Shown here piece after piece: positions 33,462 through 39,523 of a stretch of 39,523 bases of DNA. A program made the translations under genes and the position numbers. The stretch comes from an uncultured Collinsella sp. (GTDB lineage: Bacteria > Actinomycetota > Coriobacteriia > Coriobacteriales > Coriobacteriaceae). How positions within the stretch are numbered: the stretch's first letter is position 1; each line of letters starts with the position of its first letter. The notes under the pieces were generated by a model. The model did no database searches and had not been told where the DNA came from. It saw only the letters and a program-made list of their open reading frames with translations. The stretch spans positions 1 to 39,523 of the forward strand of contig CABUXL010000015.1 in NCBI GenBank assembly GCA_902495525.1, given 5' to 3'.

Positions 33462-33605
33462 CTATTGTCCCACATGCGACATGGCCCACAGCATCCCAAT
33501 GCAAAGCACCGCCATCAATCCCGTGCACACGGCAGCGATCACGGAATCGCTCATGCGCCTTCCCAACGACTGCGGCTCACACGCTTGCCCTGTTCCATAC
33601 ATCAT
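33462..33605 (-). CDS. 47-residue single-span membrane protein
   Basis: A short gene with a very strong ribosome binding site (AAGGAGG, about five bases before ATG 33605; a second ATG follows directly). The product starts MMYGTGQACEPQ, has a basic segment LGRRM, then one hydrophobic helix of about 22 residues (VIAAVCTGLMAVLCIGMLWAM), and ends SHVGQ. The basic segment before the helix suggests an N-in, C-out orientation. It contains three cysteines, two in the helix. rsmJ starts 63 bases downstream with its own site. I know no family. Evidence for a gene is the site, the uninterrupted frame and a well-formed helix; conservation would settle it. Confidence 0.6.
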   Translation of the reverse strand: MMYGTGQACEPQSLGRRMSDSVIAAVCTGLMAVLCIGMLWAMSHVGQ

Positions 33606-33834
33606 GGCTCCTCCTTAGACCAACTCCTTGTTACATCCTCATCATCGCAGCGCCGCACTCGAGCTGCCATCGATTTGGCTTACGTCCAGCTTTCCTTTTT
33701 GAAAGGTTGAGGTGCGCAGGCACAAAGCGCTTTCGAACGCACGCATCGCCGCGTTGAACTACAATGTGCTTCACCATATGTGCAGCACAGGGGGTACGCC
33801 AGTTCGGCCGCACCCGTATCGAAAGGATCCAGCC
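33606..33834. other. Intergenic region between divergent small membrane protein genes
   Basis: This gap must hold promoters for both directions. A TACAAT -10-like hexamer at 33760-33765 points to the plus-strand gene but lacks a clear -35. A small CCTTT/AAAGG hairpin lies near 33703-33717. No further gene, RNA or repeat was found. Confidence 0.4.
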
Positions 33835-34236
33835 ATGAGCTACACTCGCAAGACACTCAAAGTCCTTGCCCTCATTTACTTTGTTTTGGGCATCGCCAGC
33901 CTCGTCATCGCCGGCGTCGGCATCGCCCGAGGCAGCCTCGATTCCACGTACGGGCCGAACGCCATGCTCGCCGCGGCCGTACTTGTCATCAAGGGTCTTG
34001 TCGATCTTGCCGCAGGTGTTGCGGGCATCAAGGGTGCCAACAAGCCTTCGCAGGTAGACGGCGCGTTTAAGCTCGGTATTGTTGCCGCGGTCGCCACGCT
34101 TGCCCAAGCGGTGCTCACGCTTCCCGCGTTTGGTGGCGACGCCATCAACTATGGCGCCTTTGTCATCGTGGTCTACGACCTGTTCTTTGTTCAGCAGGCG
34201 CACGACATCAAGGCCGAAAACAAGGACCGCCTGTAA
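33835..34236 (+). CDS. Small four-helix membrane protein of unknown function
   Basis: Product of 133 residues with four hydrophobic segments: VLALIYFVLGIASLVIAGVG, AMLAAAVLVIKGLVDLAAGVAGI, LGIVAAVATLAQAVLTLPA and YGAFVIVVYDLFFVQQA. Loops are short and the termini charged. ATG at 33835 has GAAAGGA eight bases upstream; the frame is open upstream to 33712 but without a site. It resembles generic coriobacterial membrane proteins, and I do not recognise a function. It is followed by an intrinsic terminator and is monocistronic. Confidence 0.8.
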   Translation: MSYTRKTLKVLALIYFVLGIASLVIAGVGIARGSLDSTYGPNAMLAAAVLVIKGLVDLAAGVAGIKGANKPSQVDGAFKLGIVAAVATLAQAVLTLPAFGGDAINYGAFVIVVYDLFFVQQAHDIKAENKDRL

Positions 34237-34275
34237 GCGCTCGCTTCTCATAGCCTCTTGCAGCCAAGCAACTAA

Positions 34276-34311
34276 AAAGGGCCGATCGCGCAGCAACGCG
34301 GTCGGCCCTTT
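34276..34311 (+). terminator. Intrinsic terminator of the four-helix membrane protein gene
   Basis: Arms AAAGGGCCGATCGCG and CGCGGTCGGCCCTTT with one mismatch and a 6-base loop. The transcript continues ACG, so the U-run is inside the stem end. It lies 40 bases after the stop. Confidence 0.8.
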
Positions 34312-34328
34312 ACGTTTGCCCAGATAAA

Positions 34329-34363
34329 ACCTGCCAAAATAAACCTGTCCCTTTTTGGCAGGT
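34329..34363. repeat. Dispersed hairpin repeat, family B, copy 2
   Basis: Identical over 35 bp to 10766-10800 (arms ACCTGCC.../...GGCAGGT with CTGTCCC before the right arm). It ends two bases before the rlmA stop codon, between convergent genes. Confidence 0.9.
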
Positions 34364-34365
34364 TG

Positions 34366-35181
34366 TTAGCTGTGACGGTACTCGGCGATGATGAAGTCGA
34401 TATCGGTCTGAAGGGTGTCCAAGTTTGCCAGGCGCTCTTTGTCGGCAGGGCGCGTGCGGTAGTAGTACGGCGTCATCTGGAACACCGCCTCAATGTCGGC
34501 CTGCGTCTGGAGCGTAATGTTCGCAGACACCCGCTGCGTTCCCACCAGCTCGAGCTCGGTTGTCTGCGGCAGCTTCTCGTCGTTAAGGTACGGCGTGTCG
34601 TAGAGTACCTCCTTGAGCCCAAAGAGATGACGGGCGCCCGGCACCACGGTGTAGAGCGAGCCCTCGGGCGCCAGCACGCGGGCAAACTCGCGCTCGTTAA
34701 AGGGGGCAAAGAGCTCGGTCACCATATCGAAGGTGCCATCGGCCACGGGGATGTCCTTCATGTTGGCCACGAAGTAGGTCGCATCGCCGCGCTTGGCGGC
34801 CAGACGCACCATCTCTTTGCCCAGGTCGAACCCATAAGCATCCACGCCCGGCACCGCACCCATGGCGCTGGTGTAGTAGCCCTCGCCACAGCAAATATCG
34901 AGCAAGGTCATGGGGCCGCCCGTAGACGCCGCACGCTCAGACGCCTGCTCGCGCACCAGCTCGACCATCGCATCGCGCAACGGCGCGTAGTAGCCGCGGT
35001 TCAAAAAGTCGCGACGACTGCGCGCCTGCGACTTGGGATCACCCATGGAGTCGCCGCTCTTGGACGAGCGCAGCAGATAGAGATAGCCCTCGCGCGCACG
35101 GTCAAACCGATGTCCGCCCGCGCATGCAGCACCGCGCTCATCGTCCACCAACGGCTCATGGCAAACGGGACACAACAACAT
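34366..35181 (-). CDS. rlmA: 23S rRNA (guanine-N1)-methyltransferase, RlmA family
   Basis: AdoMet-dependent methyltransferase modifying G745 or G748 in helix 35 of 23S rRNA, 271 residues. An N-terminal zinc site (CPVC near residue 4, then C and H in ACAGGHRFD) precedes EGYLYLLRSSKSGDSMGD and RRDFLNRGYYAPLRD, both RlmA hallmarks. The AdoMet loop is LLDICCGEGYYT. ATG at 35181 has AAGGAGT five bases upstream. RlmA(I) and RlmA(II) cannot be told apart here. RlmA(II) contributes to tylosin resistance, but only together with RlmB-type methylation, so resistance is not implied. Confidence 0.9.
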   Translation of the reverse strand: MLLCPVCHEPLVDDERGAACAGGHRFDRAREGYLYLLRSSKSGDSMGDPKSQARSRRDFLNRGYYAPLRDAMVELVREQASERAASTGGPMTLLDICCGEGYYTSAMGAVPGVDAYGFDLGKEMVRLAAKRGDATYFVANMKDIPVADGTFDMVTELFAPFNEREFARVLAPEGSLYTVVPGARHLFGLKEVLYDTPYLNDEKLPQTTELELVGTQRVSANITLQTQADIEAVFQMTPYYYRTRPADKERLANLDTLQTDIDFIIAEYRHS

Positions 35182-35240
35182 GGCAACTCCTTAGCGCGGA
35201 CAACACAACGCCCACCATTGTCGCACGCCTCCCCCACCTC

Positions 35241-35292
35241 GTCATTGGGGACGTTCTTGTTCGACTAGTCATTTAAGAACGTCCCCAATGAC
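35241..35292. repeat. Long hairpin repeat, family C
   Basis: Perfect 18-bp arms GTCATTGGGGACGTTCTT (35241-35258) and AAGAACGTCCCCAATGAC (35275-35292). The 16-base loop contains the small palindrome GACTAGTC. It is followed by two partial, GTCCC-containing relatives. Confidence 0.92.
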
Positions 35293-35592
35293 TACCCGCA
35301 CCTTGGAAGGAGTGTCCCCAACTGCCGGCAGAAAAGGAACGTCCCTAAGTGCCGCAATGAGTGCTGCGACGTGCTCAGAATGGCAGCGTAGCGGTGGTAT
35401 CATGCAAACATTCTAGGGCGCGATCTAATCGATCCGGACCAAGATGCCGCCCGCTCGGGCAGCCTTCGGCTGTTCCGCACCAGGACGGCTTACGCCAACA
35501 ATCGACGCACTACCCGAAATGGACTTGCAAAGCATGTATGAGCAGTTCTGTATACGGGCAGGCCGCCTTCGGTTCGGGAGGAAAAGGGTCGC
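35293..35592. other. Intergenic leader of the solute-binding protein gene
   Basis: About 300 bases without a credible gene. At 35311-35352 two degenerate GTCCC units (GTGTCCCCAACTGCCGGCA and GGAACGTCCCTAAGTGCC) continue the repeat cluster. Further on, small hairpins with CUUCGG-type loops occur at 35458-35474 and 35563-35577. A TATCAT -10-like hexamer is near 35398. GGGAGG and AAAAGGG directly before ATG 35593 serve as ribosome binding sites. No known riboswitch was recognised. Confidence 0.5.
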
Positions 35593-37458
35593 ATGAAGAA
35601 GAAACGACTGTACATGGCTTTTGCCCTGCTTGTTGCCATGGTACTGGGTGTATCCCTGCTGAGCGGCTGCGTCGAAAAAGGCACCGAATCGCAGGAGGCG
35701 CAGGAGGATAAAGAGACCATTCAGGTATACCTGTGGACCGCCAACCTGTACGAGAAGTACGCCCCCTATGTGCAGGCGCAGCTGCCGGATGTAAACATTG
35801 AGTTCATCGTCGGCAACAACGATTTGGACTTCTATAAGTTCTTGCAGCAAAACGGCGGTTTGCCGGACATTATTACCTGCTGTCGTTTCTCCCTGCACGA
35901 TGCTGCCCCCTTAAAGGACAGCCTGATGGACCTTGCCGCCACCAACGAGGCAGGCGCCATCTACAACACCTACCTCAACAACTTCAAAAATGAGGACGGT
36001 AGCGTAAACTGGCTGCCCGTATGCGCCGATTCCCACGGTCTTGTGGTCAACCGCGACCTTTTTGAGCAGTACGACATTCCGATGCCCACCGATTACGCCA
36101 GCTTTGTAGTAGCCTGTAAAGCCTTTGAGGAAGTGGGTATCCGCGGCTATACCGCCGATTATATGTACGACTACACCTGCATGGAAACGCTGCAGGGGCT
36201 TTCTGCCGCCGAGCTTACGACCATAGACGGGCGCAAATGGCGCACCGCCTATAGCGACCCCGCCAACGACGCCCGCGTCGGGCTGGACGACACCGTGTGG
36301 CCGGGCAACTTCGAGCGCATGGAGCAGTTCATTCAGGACACGGGTCTTACCGCGGCCGATCTAGAGCTCAATTACGATGACGTGACCGAGATGTTCGGCA
36401 ACGGACAGCTTGCCATGTACTTTAGCAGTTCTGCCGGCGTAAAGATGTTCCAAGACCAAGGCATTGACGCAACCTTTTTGCCAATCTTTGGCCAAAACGG
36501 TGAAAAGTGGCTGGTGACCACGCCCTACTTCCAGGTGGCGCTGAACCGTGATTTAGAGCAGAACGACGCGCGGCGCGCAAAGGCGATGCAGGTTTTGAAC
36601 GTTATGCTGTCGCAGGACGCGCAGGAGCAGATTCTCGCAGAAGGACAGGACCTGCTCAGCTACAGCCAAAACGTCGACTACCGCCTGTCCGACACCATGG
36701 AGGATGTGCGCCCGGTGGTAGAAGAAAATCATATGTATATCCGCATCGCCTCCAACGATTTCTTTGCCATCTCGCAGGATGTGGTTTCCAAAATGATTGC
36801 GGGCGAGTATGACGCCGCGCAAGCCTACAGCGCGTTCAATGCCGGTCTTTTGTCAGAGGAAACGCCCGACACGGGCGATACTGTGCTGAGCAGCAAAAAG
36901 GCCTATTCCAACGTGTTCCACAAAAACGGCGGCAATGCGTCCTTCTCGGTTATGGCAAACACGCTGCGCGGCCTTTACGACACCGACGTGCTGGTGGCGG
37001 CCGCCAGCAGCTTTACCGGCAGCGTGCTGCAGGCCGACTATACCCAAACAACGGCACGCGCCATGATCATGCCTAACGGACTATTGTCGTACCAACGAAC
37101 CATGACGGGCGCCGAGCTCAAGGACACCCTGCGCGGCTTTGTGAAAGGGTGCAAGGGCGGCTTTACCCCGTTCAACCGCGGCTCTCTGCCGGTGGTCAGC
37201 GGTATTGCCGTGCAGGTAAAAGAGAACGACGGCGGCTACGAGCTGACCGGCGTTACCCGCAACGGAAAGGCCCTGCGAGACGATGACACCGTTACCGTGA
37301 CCTGCCTGGCAACGGAAAAGCAGATGACACCGTTGCTACAGGACGAGCCTCACGCGTTTGAGCGCGGAGAGGATACGGTCAAAGACCTCTGGAGCAAGGC
37401 ACTTTCCGACGGCGGCGTGGTGCTTGCCGCACCGGAAAGCTACATTACGTTGGAGTAA
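35593..37458 (+). CDS. Lipoprotein: solute-binding module fused to a 5'-nucleotidase C-terminal-like domain
   Basis: Secreted lipoprotein of 621 residues. MKKKR and a hydrophobic stretch lead to the lipobox LSGC, with Cys26 as the lipidated residue. Residues about 42-420 resemble family 1 ABC solute-binding proteins (IQVYLWTANLYEKYAP, GGLPDIITCCRF, FEQYDIPMPTDYASF, MFGNGQLAMYFSSSAG). From about 430 to the end the sequence resembles the 5'-nucleotidase C-terminal domain: MPNGLLSYQRTMTGAELKDTL, LPVVSGIAVQV and VTRNGKALRDDDTVTV. The metallophosphatase domain of real 5'-nucleotidases is absent, so no catalysis is expected. No permease or ABC ATPase is nearby. Instead the gene is coupled to a membrane histidine kinase five bases on, so I infer a ligand-sensing role, perhaps for a nucleoside or sugar. 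Confidence 0.85.
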   Translation: MKKKRLYMAFALLVAMVLGVSLLSGCVEKGTESQEAQEDKETIQVYLWTANLYEKYAPYVQAQLPDVNIEFIVGNNDLDFYKFLQQNGGLPDIITCCRFSLHDAAPLKDSLMDLAATNEAGAIYNTYLNNFKNEDGSVNWLPVCADSHGLVVNRDLFEQYDIPMPTDYASFVVACKAFEEVGIRGYTADYMYDYTCMETLQGLSAAELTTIDGRKWRTAYSDPANDARVGLDDTVWPGNFERMEQFIQDTGLTAADLELNYDDVTEMFGNGQLAMYFSSSAGVKMFQDQGIDATFLPIFGQNGEKWLVTTPYFQVALNRDLEQNDARRAKAMQVLNVMLSQDAQEQILAEGQDLLSYSQNVDYRLSDTMEDVRPVVEENHMYIRIASNDFFAISQDVVSKMIAGEYDAAQAYSAFNAGLLSEETPDTGDTVLSSKKAYSNVFHKNGGNASFSVMANTLRGLYDTDVLVAAASSFTGSVLQADYTQTTARAMIMPNGLLSYQRTMTGAELKDTLRGFVKGCKGGFTPFNRGSLPVVSGIAVQVKENDGGYELTGVTRNGKALRDDDTVTVTCLATEKQMTPLLQDEPHAFERGEDTVKDLWSKALSDGGVVLAAPESYITLE

Positions 37459-37463
37459 GCGGC

Positions 37464-39523
37464 GTGGAAATAGACAAGCGTAAAACCAAAAGAACACGGC
37501 ACTTACCGCGCAAAAGGCTGACCGTTGCCGCTGTCGTGCTGACGATAACGTGCTTTATCGGCCTTGGCGTGCAGTACCTTTCGTTTGTGTCCAGGACCGT
37601 CTACGAAGAGAGCACCTCGCATTTAGAGGAAGTTCTGCATAAATCCAACAGCATGCTGAGCATGATCGCCAACAAAAACATCTCTTATCTGCATTTGTGG
37701 AACGGCTTTCTGGACAGCAACCCCGACGATGACGGAGTTCAGATGTATCTGGAATCCGCAAAGCAGGAGCTTGGCTTTGCCGAATTCTACTTTCTTACTT
37801 ATGACGGCAACTACATGACGCCCCACGGGGAAACGGGCTATCTTGGTTTGCAGAGCAACCTCGACGAAAAGCTTGCCGATCAAAACGACGTTGTGATGAA
37901 CGCGGCCTTGCCCGGGCAGAAGCCGACACTGGTGTTTATCTGCCCCGAAACAAAGGGCGTCTACCGCGGTTTTTCCTACGATGCCATTGCCATCAGTCGC
38001 TACAACGACGATGTGATGAAAGCCGTGGGCAATTCGGCGTTCAGCGGAACTGCCAGCACTTATGTCGTCTACGCGGACGGGCAGGTCGTGATTGAGAATA
38101 TCGCAGAGGGCGAGCAAAACATCTATAACCTGCTTGCAGTGCTGCGCGAACATTCCGACCTCAGCGAGGCGCAGGTGCAAGACCTCGCCAATGATTTTGC
38201 AAAAGGTGCCAGCGGAAACTATGAGGTAACGCTGGGCAGCACAAGATACTATCTGGCGTACGAAAGTACCGGCATCCAGGACTGGATCTTGGTGGAACTT
38301 GTCCCCGTGGATGTCGTCAATGCCAGTATGAATCAGCTTTGGCAGAGAACGGTACAAATAATCGTGGGCATTACAGGCGGTCTTTCGCTCATGACCATTC
38401 TGCTGGTTATTAACAGGGGCCGCGTCAAGCTGCGCCGTAAGAATACCGAAATCTTGTACCGCGAAGAGCTGTTCCGGAAGCTGTCCCAAAACGTGAACGA
38501 CGTCTTTTTGATGCTGGATGCAAAAACCTACAAGGCAGATTATATTAGCCCGAACATGGAACGCTTGCTGGGGCTGACGCAGGAGAGCGTGCGTAAAAAC
38601 ATCGATACGCTGGCCACGCTGCACCCGAAGGATACCGTCGAACCTGCCAAAGACCATCTGGCGGGACTCGCCGGCGGCGAGCAACGCGAATGGGATATGG
38701 AATATATCCATCAGCAAACGGGGGAACGGCGCTGGTTCCATGTGGTTGCCATGGGCAGCGAGGTCGAGGGGCAAACCAAGTACATTCTGGTTTTGTCTGA
38801 CCGCACCGCCGACAAGCAGGTGAACCAGGCACTTTCGGATGCCGTTGCCGCCGCCGAAAACGCCAACCGCGCCAAGAGCACCTTCCTTTCCAGCATGTCC
38901 CACGATATCCGCACGCCTATGAACGCCATCATCGGCTTTACCACGCTGGCGGTCAGCCATCTGGACGATAAGGAGCGCGTGAAGGACTACCTTGCCAAGA
39001 TCCTTGCCTCCAGCAACCATCTGCTCTCGCTCATCAATGACATCTTGGATATGAGCCGTATCGAAAGCGGAAAAATACAGCTGGACGAAACCGAGGTCAA
39101 TCTCTCCGATGTACTGCACGATATTAAAACCATCGTCAGCGGGCAGATTTACGCAAAGCAACTGGAATTGTATATGGACGCGATAGATGTTACCGACGAG
39201 GACATCTATTGCGACAAGACCCGGCTCAATCAGATTCTGATGAACCTTTTGTCCAATGCCATCAAGTTCACTCCCGCGGGCGGCACGGTGTCGGTGCGGG
39301 TGCGCCAGCTTGCCGGTAAGGTCGGCGGATGCGGGCAATATGAGTTCCGTGTCAAGGACAGCGGTATCGGCATGAACCCGGATTTTGCCAAAAAGGTATT
39401 TGAGCCCTTTGAGCGCGAGCGCTCCTCCACGGTAAGCAGAATACAGGGTGCCGGGTTGGGTATGGCTATTACCAAAAACATCGTAGATATGATGGGCGGC
39501 ACCATTGAGGTGCAGTCCGCGCC
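37464..39523 (+). CDS. Membrane sensor histidine kinase, probably hybrid (3' end missing)
   Basis: The open frame runs from GTG 37464 to the window end (686 codons seen) and continues beyond. GGAG at 37452-37455, inside the end of the lipoprotein gene, serves as ribosome binding site, so the two are translationally coupled. TM1 lies at about residues 23-45 and a sensor domain of about 250 residues outside the membrane (Cache-like, uncertain) follows. TM2 is at about 295-317 and a PAS domain at about 335-450 (FLMLDAKTYKADYISPNMERLLG). HisKA has SMSHDIRTPMNA with the phosphorylated His near 480. The ATPase domain shows NQILMNLLSNAIKF (N box), DSGIGM (G1) and GAGLGMAITK (G2). Receiver domains often follow this HisKA type but lie outside the window. 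The external domain probably reads the state of the lipoprotein. Confidence 0.9.
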   Translation, partial: MEIDKRKTKRTRHLPRKRLTVAAVVLTITCFIGLGVQYLSFVSRTVYEESTSHLEEVLHKSNSMLSMIANKNISYLHLWNGFLDSNPDDDGVQMYLESAKQELGFAEFYFLTYDGNYMTPHGETGYLGLQSNLDEKLADQNDVVMNAALPGQKPTLVFICPETKGVYRGFSYDAIAISRYNDDVMKAVGNSAFSGTASTYVVYADGQVVIENIAEGEQNIYNLLAVLREHSDLSEAQVQDLANDFAKGASGNYEVTLGSTRYYLAYESTGIQDWILVELVPVDVVNASMNQLWQRTVQIIVGITGGLSLMTILLVINRGRVKLRRKNTEILYREELFRKLSQNVNDVFLMLDAKTYKADYISPNMERLLGLTQESVRKNIDTLATLHPKDTVEPAKDHLAGLAGGEQREWDMEYIHQQTGERRWFHVVAMGSEVEGQTKYILVLSDRTADKQVNQALSDAVAAAENANRAKSTFLSSMSHDIRTPMNAIIGFTTLAVSHLDDKERVKDYLAKILASSNHLLSLINDILDMSRIESGKIQLDETEVNLSDVLHDIKTIVSGQIYAKQLELYMDAIDVTDEDIYCDKTRLNQILMNLLSNAIKFTPAGGTVSVRVRQLAGKVGGCGQYEFRVKDSGIGMNPDFAKKVFEPFERERSSTVSRIQGAGLGMAITKNIVDMMGGTIEVQSA

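Noticed and set aside
35401..35592. Short peptide or gene remnant in the leader of the lipoprotein gene
   Set aside because: Plus- and minus-strand frames exist but none has a start site or recognisable composition.
37623..39338. 571-codon open frame on the minus strand
   Set aside because: Antisense shadow of the histidine kinase, whose plus-strand frame shows HisKA and ATPase motifs. The minus frame has no recognisable domain or ribosome binding site.

Overview
The window looks like a chromosomal stretch of a Coriobacteriia gut actinobacterium, most likely Collinsella. That call is an inference from the high G+C coding sequence, strong AAGGAGG-type ribosome binding sites, the bile-salt-hydrolase-type enzyme and the general look of the proteins. 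No rRNA or tRNA is present to anchor it. I see no phage genes, no transposase and no CRISPR array. Thirty-two protein genes are called, including one 47-residue membrane protein. The first and last genes run off the window.

Layout. 1-8760: transport and small-molecule enzymes (Kup potassium transporter, choloylglycine-hydrolase-family enzyme, a deformylase-like protein with an altered active site, AzgA-type purine permease, an esterase, UraA uracil permease). 7624-10728: a minus-strand run of HAD phosphatase, a LysR regulator resembling the streptococcal methionine regulator MtaR/MetR, and a cobalamin-independent methionine-synthase-like enzyme. A TATAG-N7-CTATA operator lies directly before the last gene. 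10828-12860: a TPP riboswitch and attenuator followed by thiM, a thiamine-binding protein and thiE. 12962-13831: a patatin-like phospholipase.

14061-21434: three tandem paralogous cyclic-di-GMP proteins. Two have the order GGDEF-PAS-degenerate GGDEF-degenerate GGDEF-EAL, and the third is shortened to GGDEF-PAS-degenerate GGDEF. 21509-24410: a flavoprotein, an ArsC/Spx-fold protein lacking its cysteine, a COG0523 metallochaperone GTPase and TrmL. 24553-31458: two related AAA ATPases bracket a class-II UvrA (no UvrB-binding domain), followed by a TetM-like ribosome-associated GTPase. This block is punctuated by four GTGACAAAGGGAC palindromes lying at gene ends. 31459-35181: a GNAT enzyme, a candidate non-coding RNA, a small Cys/His protein, a small membrane protein with rsmJ, another membrane protein, and rlmA.

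35593-39523: a lipoprotein that fuses an ABC-type solute-binding module to a 5'-nucleotidase C-terminal-like domain. It is translationally coupled to a membrane histidine kinase that is cut by the window end. Together they look like a periplasmic-binding-protein/kinase sensory pair, possibly acquired by transfer.

The most unusual non-coding signal is a dispersed family of intergenic hairpins. Their stems differ, but they share a CTGTCCC heptamer placed just 5' of the right arm.
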